A stretch of 43,357 nucleotides of DNA from a bacterium (lineage in GTDB: Bacteria > Patescibacteriota > Minisyncoccia > UBA6257 > WO2-44-18), in contig JAHFLQ010000006.1 in NCBI GenBank assembly GCA_023244815.1, positions 1 to 43,357 on the forward strand, written 5' to 3'. The translations under genes were made by a program, and so were the position numbers. Within the stretch, counting starts at the first letter, position 1. Each line of letters starts with the position of its first letter. The notes beneath the pieces are model-generated. The model saw nothing but the letters and a program-made list of their open reading frames with translations. It made no database searches and had not been told where the DNA came from. Below, piece by piece: positions 32,558-39,166 of the stretch.

Positions 32558-32637
32558 TACATCATTATCCAACTTTTATAAAAGAGCGATCCCTGGAACA
32601 AACGAACCCGTCCTTCTTTGAGCCAGTATTTAGCGAA

Positions 32638-32766
32638 GGTCACAGCTACAAATTACGCCAGCTGAACGACAGGAAAGCCGGAACTGGTGTCTTTGAGGAA
32701 TTCCGGAAGGCTTCCGGAGTTCAGATGACGATAATTTGTCTGAACCGCAGCGTACTGGCGAGGAGA
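32638..32766 (+). repeat. Large hairpin element, copy B
   Basis: ACAAATTA (32648-32655) pairs with TAATTTGT, CTGAAC with GTTCAG, GGT/CAG with CTG/ACC outside, and CCGGAA with TTCCGG inside. The tail AGCGTACTGGCGAGGA matches that of copy A. The element ends about 25 bases before thrS, so it may be transcribed as leader sequence or contribute promoter bases. Confidence 0.7.
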
Positions 32767-32792
32767 ATGACGGGTGAGTTATACTAAAATCC

Positions 32793-33995
32793 ATGCGGGA
32801 TCACAGAGAAATCGGACAGGCGCTCGATTTATTTTCGTTCCAGGAGATCGCTCCGGGAGCGCCGTTTTGGCATAACAACGGCATGGTTATTTTCAAAGAG
32901 CTGGAAAAGTATCTCCGCGAAGAACTGGATAAAAACGGCTACCAGGAAATCGCCACGCCGATTATGGTAAAGAAAGAGGTTTTTGAAAAATCTGGCCACT
33001 GGGAACACTACCGCGAAAATATGTTTTATTTTGACAATCCGCGCGATGAAAAGGAGCATCTGATCATTAAACCGATGAACTGTCCGGAGTCTACCTACGT
33101 TTATAATTCCACCATCCGGAGCTATAAGGATCTGCCGCTCCGACTCGCTGAAATCGGCCGCCTGCACAGGAATGAACTCTCCGGCACGCTTGGTGGAATG
33201 TTCCGCGTCCGCCAGATCACCATGGACGATGCCCACATTTATGCCCTGCCAAATCAGGTCAAGAAAGAAGTCGTGTTATTCATCGCCATGCTGGATCGCT
33301 TTTACGCCCTTTTCGGCCTTCAGGCCAGCTATGTGCTCGCCACTCGGCCGGAAAAAGCGCTTGGTTCGGTGGCCGATTGGGACAAGGCGGAAAAGGCGTT
33401 GTCCGACGCGCTCGCAAAAGCCAGAAAGAAATTCACAGTGGCCAAAGGCGAAGGGGCTTTTTATGGACCGAAAATCGAGATGCACCTCAATGATTCGCAG
33501 GGCCGCGACTGGCAGATGGGCACCGCCCAGCTCGATCTCGTGATGCTCCCCAAGCAATTTGAAACCTATTACACTGCTGAAGACGGTTCCAAAAAATTGC
33601 CCTGGGTCATTCACCGCGCTATTTTCGGCTCTTTTGAGCGCTTTATCGGAATGCTGCTGGAGCACACCGACGGAAAACTTCCCACTTGGCTCTCCCCCAT
33701 TCAGGTAGAAATAATGAATATCAGCGAAGGACAGATGAAATACGCCGGACAGATCGCGAAAAAACTCCGAAAGAAAGGCGTTCGCGTAAAACTGAACAAC
33801 GCAAACGAAAGTATCGGTAAAAAAATACGCGAAGCGGAAATCCGCCGCATCCCCTACATCGCCGTCGTTGGCGACAAAGAATTAGACGCCGGTACAGTGA
33901 GCGTCCGCTGGTATAAAGAAAAAGAAAATAAGGTGATGCCGGTGGCCGATTTTGCTAAACGGGTACTCAAAGAAATAAAAGAAAAAGCGGCTTAG
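32793..33995 (+). CDS. thrS: Threonyl-tRNA synthetase lacking TGS and editing domains
   Basis: Charges tRNA-Thr. The 400-residue protein begins exactly at the class II catalytic domain (DHREIGQALDLFSFQEIAPG). Motif 1 region ATPIMVKKEVFEKSGHWEHY, motif 2 RLHRNELSGTLGGMFRVRQ and motif 3 IHRAIFGSFERFIG are present. So are the zinc ligands in PMNCPES, DDAHIY and VIHRA, and a C-terminal anticodon-binding domain. The usual bacterial enzyme is about 640 residues with N-terminal TGS and editing domains; an in-frame TGA about seven codons upstream rules out a longer start. TATACT (32780-32785) lies seven bases before the ATG and no SD is seen, suggesting leaderless translation. Confidence 0.94.
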   Translation: MRDHREIGQALDLFSFQEIAPGAPFWHNNGMVIFKELEKYLREELDKNGYQEIATPIMVKKEVFEKSGHWEHYRENMFYFDNPRDEKEHLIIKPMNCPESTYVYNSTIRSYKDLPLRLAEIGRLHRNELSGTLGGMFRVRQITMDDAHIYALPNQVKKEVVLFIAMLDRFYALFGLQASYVLATRPEKALGSVADWDKAEKALSDALAKARKKFTVAKGEGAFYGPKIEMHLNDSQGRDWQMGTAQLDLVMLPKQFETYYTAEDGSKKLPWVIHRAIFGSFERFIGMLLEHTDGKLPTWLSPIQVEIMNISEGQMKYAGQIAKKLRKKGVRVKLNNANESIGKKIREAEIRRIPYIAVVGDKELDAGTVSVRWYKEKENKVMPVADFAKRVLKEIKEKAA

Positions 33996-34010
33996 GAGCC
34001 GCTTTTTAAA
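33983..34010 (+). terminator. Shared terminator of thrS and the 34006 gene
   Basis: AAAAAGCGGCT (33983-33993) pairs with AGCCGCTTTTT (33998-34008). It includes the thrS stop and serves both converging transcripts. Confidence 0.88.
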
Positions 34011-34446
34011 TAGAAAAAATTGGTTTGTTGTTTAAATATAGAATAATGGCATGAATACCCTGGTGTTCCCCATCGTCAAAATACTTGACGTCAAACTCCC
34101 AGGTCTCGTTTCTTTTCAAGATGTGCCACTCTCGTTCATCAACAAGCACCGCCTCAACCCAATTCGCCATATCATTTATCAAGCCCCAAAATTTAATGAC
34201 GGAGATTCGGTTGTAAGGGAGAATTTCCATTCCGCCAGCCAAGCCGTCTTTGCTAACATAAACCATTGCCTTGCCGACCCAAAACCGCACTACTTCTTTA
34301 TACAGTTGCTGGTTCTTGGGCGTGAGGCGCTCGCTGTGTCTAATTTTTTCTATATCCCCGGTTTTCGGATTGTAGTAAAGGTTCGTGAAACGAGAAATTT
34401 TCCAGGCCTTGGCATCAGAAAAGTCTGGCGTAGTTAAATTCCCCAC
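34006..34446 (-). CDS. Hypothetical protein, 146 residues
   Basis: The frame starts with GTG at 34446, with a weak GAGGGT SD. The protein is soluble-looking, mixed alpha/beta, and rich in tryptophan (WKIS, FWVG, KFWGL, NWVEA, EWHIL, TWEFD). Tyrosines near residue 25 (NLYYNPKTGD) are followed by a charged stretch. The segment ISVIKFWGLINDMANWVEAV vaguely resembles RLKYWGLRGDIGDHGETPLH of the 165-residue protein at 36540-37037; a distant relation is possible but unproven. The gene lies 22 bases after gatB on the same strand and may be read from it. I do not recognise a family. Confidence 0.6.
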   Translation of the reverse strand: MGNLTTPDFSDAKAWKISRFTNLYYNPKTGDIEKIRHSERLTPKNQQLYKEVVRFWVGKAMVYVSKDGLAGGMEILPYNRISVIKFWGLINDMANWVEAVLVDEREWHILKRNETWEFDVKYFDDGEHQGIHAIILYLNNKPIFSI

Positions 34447-34468
34447 TTAATTACCCTCAATTTACTGC

Positions 34469-35929
34469 CTAAACTATGTTCTCTTTTATAACTTTACGCA
34501 ACAGTTCCGGATTGCCGCGTCCCTTGAGCTCGGCCATGCACTTGCCGACCAGAAACATAATCGCGTTCTCTTTTCCTTTTTTATAATCGGCAATCGCGTT
34601 TGGATTGGCAGCAATTATTTTTTTCGCCACCTCTACCAGCGCGCCTTCATCGGAAACCTGGGTCAGGCCGCCTTCTTGAACAATCGCGTTCGGATCAAGT
34701 CCCGTCTCAAACATTTTGGCGAGCACATCTTTCGCTACCCGGCTGTTGATTTTCCCGGTCGCGATCAGCTCTATCAGATCGGCGAAGTTTTCGGGGTCGA
34801 TTTTGATCTCCTCCAAGCTAGTTTCTTTGGCCATCAACAGGCCAGCTAAATCGCTGGTAAGATAGTTCACTAAAAGCTTGGTTTTTTCACCGATATTTTT
34901 GCTATCATCGGCGGCCAGCTCCGACGCTGCTTCTTCAAAAAATTCGCCCATTTTTCTATCTGTTACCAAAAGCTCCGCCATTTCCGGCGTGAGATTATAT
35001 TCTTTAACAAAGCGCTGTCGTTTCGCGAGCGGCAATTCCGGAATCTCCAGCTTTAACTGCTTGAGATCAAAATGCGCGAGATCAAGCGGCGGCAAATCCG
35101 GCTCCGGAAAATAACGGTAGTCGTGAGCGTCTTCTTTGATGCGCTGGGAAACAGTGCGGTTGTGCGCGTCGTCCCAGCCACGCGTTTCCTGTGTTATTTT
35201 GCCGCCAGATTCCAGCACTTCTTCCTGACGTTTCAATTCGTATTTAATTGCTCCCTCTGCCGCCTTAAAAGAATTAATATTTTTCACCTCCACCTTCGTC
35301 CCCATGTTTAAACTGATATTCGCCTCAACGCGCATCTGCCCCTTTTCCATATCCGCGTCAGAAACACCCAGATAGCGCAAAATCATCTGCAATTCTTTCG
35401 CAAAAGCCGCAGCCTGCTCGGCACTGGTAATGTCCGGCTCGGTTACTAATTCCATTAGCGGCACGCCCGCGCGATTGTAATCAACAAAACTCGCATCGTG
35501 TATCGTATGTCGTGTATCGTTTTTTTGGGATTCAGGATGCGCGATATGCGATTCATGAATAAGCCGGCCAGTATCTTCTTCGAGGTGAACGCGGCGGATA
35601 CGGATACCATTAAGATTACCGCCAAAAATCAGCGGCAGATCGTATTGCGAAATCTGGTAGCCTTTTGGCAAATCCGGATAAAAATAATTTTTGCGGTCAA
35701 ATTTGGAAAACTGCGGGATGTCACCATTTACCGCCATCCCTACTTTCAAAACGTATTCCACCGCCTTTTTGTTGATGGTTGGCAGAGTGCCGGGATGACC
35801 GGTGCAAATGGGGCAGACATTAGTGTTCGGATGTTTTTCCTCCGGATCGTTCAGCGAATCGCAGAACATTTTTGTCCGCGTTTTCAGCTCGGCGTGGACT
35901 TCCAATCCTATTGTCGGCTGATACTTCAT
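34469..35929 (-). CDS. gatB: Asp-tRNA(Asn)/Glu-tRNA(Gln) amidotransferase subunit B
   Basis: Subunit of GatCAB, which converts mischarged Glu-tRNA-Gln and Asp-tRNA-Asn. The 486-residue protein has TIGLEVHAELKTRTKMFC, CPICTGHPGTLP, RKNYFYPDLPKGYQISQY, VDYNRAGVPLMELVTEPD and YRYFPEPDLPPL. The YqeY-like C-terminal domain (INSRVAKDVL) is present. About 16 residues (HIAHPESQKNDTRHTIHD) are inserted before VDYNRAGVP; they are encoded by repetitive DNA (35493-35557, with CGTGTATCGT twice). TATAAT (35942-35937) lies seven bases before the ATG and there is no SD, so a leaderless mRNA is likely. gatA and gatC are not in the window. Confidence 0.96.
   Translation of the reverse strand: MKYQPTIGLEVHAELKTRTKMFCDSLNDPEEKHPNTNVCPICTGHPGTLPTINKKAVEYVLKVGMAVNGDIPQFSKFDRKNYFYPDLPKGYQISQYDLPLIFGGNLNGIRIRRVHLEEDTGRLIHESHIAHPESQKNDTRHTIHDASFVDYNRAGVPLMELVTEPDITSAEQAAAFAKELQMILRYLGVSDADMEKGQMRVEANISLNMGTKVEVKNINSFKAAEGAIKYELKRQEEVLESGGKITQETRGWDDAHNRTVSQRIKEDAHDYRYFPEPDLPPLDLAHFDLKQLKLEIPELPLAKRQRFVKEYNLTPEMAELLVTDRKMGEFFEEAASELAADDSKNIGEKTKLLVNYLTSDLAGLLMAKETSLEEIKIDPENFADLIELIATGKINSRVAKDVLAKMFETGLDPNAIVQEGGLTQVSDEGALVEVAKKIIAANPNAIADYKKGKENAIMFLVGKCMAELKGRGNPELLRKVIKENIV
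35493..35557. repeat. Repetitive insertion inside gatB
   Basis: CGTGTATCGT occurs at 35497-35506 and 35511-35520, followed by GATATGCGATTCATG-like sequence. It encodes extra residues between two conserved GatB blocks, in frame. Confidence 0.55.
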
Positions 35930-35936
35930 TGGATTT

Positions 35937-35942
35937 ATTATA
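35937..35942 (-). promoter_or_regulatory. -10 element of gatB
   Basis: Consensus TATAAT on the minus strand, seven bases before the start codon. No good -35 is visible at 17 bases. Confidence 0.5.
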
Positions 35943-35969
35943 AAATAATCAGGTTCTTTTAGAAAGGGA

Positions 35970-36005
35970 ATTGGAATATTAAGCCCCCGATTTACTTCGG
36001 GGGCA
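35970..36005 (-). terminator. Terminator of the 36011 gene
   Basis: On the minus strand GCCCCCGA (36004-35997) pairs with TCGGGGGC (35990-35983), followed by TTAATATT. Confidence 0.75.
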
Positions 36006-36010
36006 TTTTA

Positions 36011-36478
36011 TTACAAAAAACGCTTGATCAGTTCTTCCGGAGTCGGAACCACCGCATGAATCAGTTTGCGAGCCGATGGCTCTTCATGGAGGTTGCCGGC
36101 GGCATAGTCACCGATCAGCATCCGGTCATCCAGAGCGTAGCAGATCTTGCCAAGAGAGAAGGCCGCGAACAACTCGCCGCCCGTGTTAAAACCGATATAG
36201 CCGTCCTTATTGAAGATGAGGCAACGGCGGGCCGGGAAAACTTTTTTACAAAGATGTTCAAATACCGCCCCAGCGACACCGGCGCGGTATGTAGCGTCCT
36301 TTTTTAGCCTTTCCGCTTCGGTGAGGTTCGTGAACGAGTCTGGCCGGTTTTCGAACTCCGGCTCAAGAATCTCGACAAACATGCCATAATTGACGAGCAG
36401 TTGACGGAAGTTGGCGATGAAGTCTCCCAGTGGCTTGCGGAATCGCTGGCTGGAACAAAAAACAATGGAGTCGGACAT
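36011..36478 (-). CDS. Nucleoside deoxyribosyltransferase-like protein (paralogue 1)
   Basis: A 155-residue protein. The N-terminal beta strand and loop IVFCSSQRFRK and the later CLIFNKDGYIGFNTGGELFAA (E102) followed by a strand (ICYALDD) match the pattern of nucleoside 2-deoxyribosyltransferase-like folds. There a G..G.NT..E motif carries the catalytic glutamate. The sugar-nucleotide-type activity is therefore inferred from motif, not shown. The same plan appears in the protein at 37099-37638, and both end with a TPEE(L/F)I helix. The gene has a GGGGAA SD and its own terminator. Neighbouring nucleotide genes (dTMP kinase, dCMP-deaminase-like) suggest a role in nucleotide salvage or clean-up. 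Confidence 0.62.
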   Translation of the reverse strand: MSDSIVFCSSQRFRKPLGDFIANFRQLLVNYGMFVEILEPEFENRPDSFTNLTEAERLKKDATYRAGVAGAVFEHLCKKVFPARRCLIFNKDGYIGFNTGGELFAAFSLGKICYALDDRMLIGDYAAGNLHEEPSARKLIHAVVPTPEELIKRFL

Positions 36479-36509
36479 ACTTCCCCCTGTTAAAAATCTG
36501 TCTTTATTT

Positions 36510-36540
36510 TGTATAAAAACCCGCTTTTTGTAAAGCGGGT
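36510..36540 (-). terminator. Terminator of the 36540 gene
   Basis: On the minus strand ACCCGCTTT (36540-36532) pairs with AAAGCGGGT (36527-36519), followed by TTTTATACAAAAT. The tail may double as a -10 for the next gene. Confidence 0.85.
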
Positions 36541-37037
36541 TAACGTTGGATGGTTATGGTAAAAAGCTCTTTCGCTTTCTGTGCCTCGGTTTTGCGACGG
36601 CTTACTGTCAGTTCAGCCGCCACTACTCTTTTGCATTCGCTTCCAGATCCGAAAACCGGATTGTAGCCGGCTTCGGACTCGATGTTTGAGAAAACTTCCC
36701 AAACGCCATCGTCACGGAAAATGGCGAAGCTGTGCAGCGGAGTTTCTCCGTGATCGCCGATGTCGCCCCTCAAGCCCCAGTATTTCAGCCGCGGCTCTTT
36801 GCCAAAAAACTGGTACTCGTTTCCAATCACGACAACACCATTGCCAAAATCACGCAAGTAGTTATTAACATAGGCCATCCAGGAATCCATCCGCTCGTCA
36901 GTTCGATCCGCGGTCTGCCATTTTGGTTTGCGGGGGTTGGAAGGGAAAACGTGCACGGAGATCTCATCTTTCAAATCCCACTTGGTAAAATCAGGCGGCT
37001 CCTTCGGAACTACTTCGACCCCCATATCGCTCCCCAT
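36540..37037 (-). CDS. Hypothetical protein, 165 residues
   Basis: The ATG at 37037 is preceded by a weak GGAAGAAAG SD and a TACAAT -10 inside the previous gene's terminator tail. The protein has no signal or membrane segment. Its middle contains MDSWMAYVNNYLRDFGNGVV, then RLKYWGLRGDIGDHGETPLH, FAIFRDDGVWEVFS and a basic C-terminus (VSRRKTEAQKAKELF). I do not recognise a family. It sits between two deoxyribosyltransferase-like paralogues on the same strand, so a shared biological role is possible, but each gene has its own terminator. Confidence 0.6.
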   Translation of the reverse strand: MGSDMGVEVVPKEPPDFTKWDLKDEISVHVFPSNPRKPKWQTADRTDERMDSWMAYVNNYLRDFGNGVVVIGNEYQFFGKEPRLKYWGLRGDIGDHGETPLHSFAIFRDDGVWEVFSNIESEAGYNPVFGSGSECKRVVAAELTVSRRKTEAQKAKELFTITIQR

Positions 37038-37051
37038 AAACTTTCTTCCAT

Positions 37052-37089
37052 TATTGTATAAAAAATTCCCCCTGTTGTATAGGGGGGAA
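37052..37089 (-). terminator. Terminator of the 37099 gene
   Basis: On the minus strand TTCCCCCCT (37089-37081) pairs with AGGGGGAA (37073-37066), followed by TTTTTTATACAAT. The tail overlaps a likely -10 (TACAAT) of the 36540 gene. Confidence 0.85.
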
Positions 37090-37098
37090 CTTTAAGCC

Positions 37099-37638
37099 TC
37101 ATTGCTTGACCACTTCGATGCTTTGAGTAACTCCGAAAAGTCTCTGCTTGGCAATGAACTCTTCGGGCGTTTTCACGAAGAAATCAACGAAATCGTCAAA
37201 GATTACTTCCTTCTGGTGGTGAGGTTCAAGCGCAAACACCACCATCTCCAACTCTTGGCTGGCAAGAAAGAACTCCCCAAAGGTGTTCAGTCCAACATAG
37301 CCACCTGGATTGAAAATAAAGCAGGTTCCGCCATAATTTTTCACTTTGCGTAGACGCTCAACGTGGCCCATCGCCATTCCCGGAACACGGACCTTGTATG
37401 ACCAGCTCTCTAGGCGGCGTTTTTCGGTTTTTCGAATCATTTTCTTCCTGTGCCGGCGGAAATCCGGTTCCATAATTAGAATGTCGGCTAAATGGCGAAC
37501 TTCGCGCATAAACTCTTTAACGTCTTCTTTGAAGCGCTGGCTTGTGCAAAAGACTACCGGCCGTAGGATGGGCCGAGAAATAACCAGCTTGCCTAGTTCA
37601 GGGAGGACCAGCCTTCGATTACGAATTGGCAGTTCCAT
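37099..37638 (-). CDS. Nucleoside deoxyribosyltransferase-like protein (paralogue 2)
   Basis: A 179-residue protein starting at the ATG at 37638 behind AAAGGAA. It is longer at the N-terminus than its paralogue at 36011-36478 but shares the plan: VVFCTSQRFKEDVKEFMREV near residue 28, then CFIFNPGGYVGLNTFGEFF (E122), a hydrophobic strand (MVVFALEP) and a KTPEEFI helix. The G..G.NT..E motif is that of deoxyribosyltransferase-like folds. A strongly basic stretch (RRHRKKMIRKTEKRRLES, about 61-78) is specific to this copy. It has its own TTGACA-type promoter and terminator. Activity is unproven; a nucleoside, nucleotide or ADP-ribose-like substrate is the best guess. Confidence 0.62.
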   Translation of the reverse strand: MELPIRNRRLVLPELGKLVISRPILRPVVFCTSQRFKEDVKEFMREVRHLADILIMEPDFRRHRKKMIRKTEKRRLESWSYKVRVPGMAMGHVERLRKVKNYGGTCFIFNPGGYVGLNTFGEFFLASQELEMVVFALEPHHQKEVIFDDFVDFFVKTPEEFIAKQRLFGVTQSIEVVKQ

Positions 37639-37676
37639 CACGACTTCCTTTCAAAAAACAACTTACTACAAGATAT

Positions 37677-37705
37677 AATCTACACAAAATAACTGGTAAT
37701 GTCAA
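37677..37705 (-). promoter_or_regulatory. Promoter of the 37099 gene
   Basis: Minus-strand TTGACA (37705-37700) and TAGATT (37682-37677) are separated by 17 bases. The -35 follows the tmk terminator tail directly. Confidence 0.65.
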
Positions 37706-37733
37706 TATAAAAAAACCGTTACTTAAGTAGCGG
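37706..37733 (-). terminator. Terminator of tmk
   Basis: On the minus strand CCGCTACTT pairs with AAGTAACGG (37733-37716, one G-U pair), followed by TTTTTTTATATTG. The stop codon lies in the stem. Confidence 0.85.
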
Positions 37734-38366
37734 CTTGATGGTTTTGTAAATCTTTTCAGCGATCACTTCCGGCGGCAAAAGTTCGCCGTCTTTTACACAC
37801 TCCACTAGCTTATGGTCTTCAGGGTACCATTTGGCCAACAAAGAGTATGTGGCTTCGGCGTTGCGTAAGTGGCTAGGGTCGGCTTCGTGTCCGTCTCTCG
37901 CTCCCCCTCTTTTTTCGATCAATCGCAAGCTCAGCTCAACCGGAACGTGAAGAATCACCACCACATCTGGCTTCGGAATGCCGAGCTCTTGATATTCATA
38001 GCGGTAAAGCCATTCAACATACTTCTTGCGTTCTGCCAGGTCGGTAATCTTGCCACCTTGATGCGCGGCGTTGGATGGCGTAAAGCGGTCCGCGACAAAG
38101 ATTCCTCCGCTATTAAGCTTTGCGCGTATCTTCGGCGCGGCATCCAAGCGATCTTTCGCATAAATCTTGGAGGCCTCGTAAGGATCCTTAGCAGGACTTT
38201 CCTTCAGGTATTTTTTGATTTCTTCTACGACTGGCTCTCCATACCGGGGGAAGGATGCCGTGCTTATCGCATAACCTTCGGACCTCAAACGCTCAACTAA
38301 ACTTCTGGTTTGCGTTGCCTTGCCGCTGCTATCAGAGCCCTCAATCGCGATAAACTTGCCTAACAT
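37719..38366 (-). CDS. tmk: dTMP kinase
   Basis: Phosphorylates dTMP to dTDP with ATP, essential for dTTP supply. The start is the ATG at 38366, with an AAAAGGAGA SD; a TTG one codon earlier is less likely. The 215-residue protein has the P-loop IEGSDSSGKATQT (residues 8-20), the dTMP-binding DRF motif (D93-F95, IFVADRFTPSNAAHQG) and a basic lid region (IEKRGGARDGHEADPSHL). Length and layout are normal; the lid has an arginine as in type I or II enzymes. It is transcribed alone with its own terminator. Confidence 0.93.
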   Translation of the reverse strand: MLGKFIAIEGSDSSGKATQTRSLVERLRSEGYAISTASFPRYGEPVVEEIKKYLKESPAKDPYEASKIYAKDRLDAAPKIRAKLNSGGIFVADRFTPSNAAHQGGKITDLAERKKYVEWLYRYEYQELGIPKPDVVVILHVPVELSLRLIEKRGGARDGHEADPSHLRNAEATYSLLAKWYPEDHKLVECVKDGELLPPEVIAEKIYKTIKPLLK

Positions 38367-38420
38367 CAATTTATTATCTCCTTTTAGGAACTAAAGTTAA
38401 AGATAACAAAATGCCAGCGA

Positions 38421-38454
38421 ATTAAATAGCGCTACCTCTAGAGATAGCGCTAAA
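38421..38454 (-). terminator. Terminator of the deaminase-like gene
   Basis: On the minus strand TAGCGCTA (38452-38445) pairs with TAGCGCTA (38434-38427); the inner CTCTAGAG extends it. TTTAATT follows. Confidence 0.8.
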
Positions 38455-38457
38455 TTG

Positions 38458-39039
38458 TTAGTCAGAACCGGATGGTAGCTCATTCGTAATCCCGCGTTCT
38501 TTGTAACGATCCTTGGTGGCCTGGCCGCTGACGTCGTCAAAGAGGATCTCTTTAATTCCTACGATACTGCAGAAGCGCTGGCAGTTCTCGCATGCATAAT
38601 AGTGGCCGACGAGATAGAGCGTGGCGCCCAAAAGCCATTCCAACTCTGCCGGAGTGAACGCGGCGCGGATTTCTTCTTCGCTCGGCGCAAGATGACCGGC
38701 AAATTTGGCCATCCCATCCGTCGTAAGCGGACAAGATTTAGCGTTCAAACAGGCCATCACTTCCGCGTGGATCGGCTTGCAAAGTTCGTATCCGGTGCCG
38801 GTCTTCATTCCTTCGCGTGGACACTTCTCAATCGTGTCGCCGTAATTGTGTCCGTCTGGCGCGCACCTGTTCTGACCCGTGGAGATTCTGATTCCATCTT
38901 TGACGATAAGCGCGCCGGTCTTCGTCTTCACGCAAGTGGAATGGAGACTCGCGTCCTTGGCAATCGCGAAAAGGGTTTCCTTGTCCAGACCGCTCTGACA
39001 ACCGCAACCGCCGGCATCGCAACATTCGGATCCGCTCAT
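38458..39039 (-). CDS. dCMP deaminase-like zinc protein
   Basis: A 193-residue protein of the cytidine/deoxycytidylate deaminase fold. The zinc site is KPIHAEVMACLNA (H91, E93) and YYACENCQRFC (C150, C153), the HAE...CxxC pattern. The proline usually before the first cysteine is replaced by alanine. The N-terminus has four cysteines in nine residues (CCDAGGCGC), possibly a second metal site or an anchor. About 35 residues between the two motifs (SCPLTTDGMAKFAGHLAPSE onward) are longer than in minimal deaminases. It has a CGGAGG SD and a promoter abutting a perfect 34-base palindrome. With tmk nearby, a role in dUMP/dTTP supply is likely, but another base or nucleoside substrate is possible. 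Confidence 0.85.
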   Translation of the reverse strand: MSGSECCDAGGCGCQSGLDKETLFAIAKDASLHSTCVKTKTGALIVKDGIRISTGQNRCAPDGHNYGDTIEKCPREGMKTGTGYELCKPIHAEVMACLNAKSCPLTTDGMAKFAGHLAPSEEEIRAAFTPAELEWLLGATLYLVGHYYACENCQRFCSIVGIKEILFDDVSGQATKDRYKERGITNELPSGSD

Positions 39040-39066
39040 AAAACCTCCGTTGAAAAGAACTGGATT

Positions 39067-39095
39067 AGCTTAACAAAATAGCTTGAAACTTTCAA
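39067..39095 (-). promoter_or_regulatory. Promoter of the deaminase-like gene
   Basis: Minus-strand TTGAAA (39095-39090) and TAAGCT (39072-39067) are separated by 17 bases. The -35 belongs to a short inverted repeat, CTTGAAA-C-TTTCAAG on the plus strand. Confidence 0.6.
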
Positions 39096-39129
39096 GTTAT
39101 CGGCTTATTCGTACGAATAAGCCGATAAC
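39096..39129. promoter_or_regulatory. Perfect 34-base palindrome, possible operator
   Basis: GTTATCGGCTTATTCGT (39096-39112) is followed immediately by its exact reverse complement (39113-39129). It ends one base before the -35 of the deaminase-like gene and has no T-tract, so it looks like a regulator-binding site rather than a terminator. It could also form a cruciform. Confidence 0.5.
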
Positions 39130-39160
39130 AAAACAAAAAGCCCCGAAGTACTTCGGGGCT
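39129..39160 (-). terminator. Terminator of the Nudix-like gene
   Basis: A perfect 22-base palindrome, AGCCCCGAAGT/ACTTCGGGGCT (39139-39160), followed on the minus strand by TTTTTGTTTTG. Confidence 0.9.
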
Positions 39161-39166
39161 GAATTG

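Noticed and set aside
32476-32787. Plus-strand frame of 103 codons before thrS, a possible missing N-terminal part
   Set aside because: It is the translation of hairpin copy B and a small repeat. It shows no TGS or editing-domain motif, ends in a stop before thrS, and the similar minus-strand frame is the translation of copy A.
32638-32792. Threonine T-box leader before thrS
   Set aside because: GGAACTGG and CTGAACCGCAGCG vaguely recall T-box words, but no specifier stem or UGGNACCGCG antiterminator could be drawn, and the same sequence recurs inverted at copy A with no synthetase downstream.
39096-39129. Chromosome-dimer dif site
   Set aside because: It is palindromic but lacks the 11-6-11 XerC/XerD layout and the core sequences.
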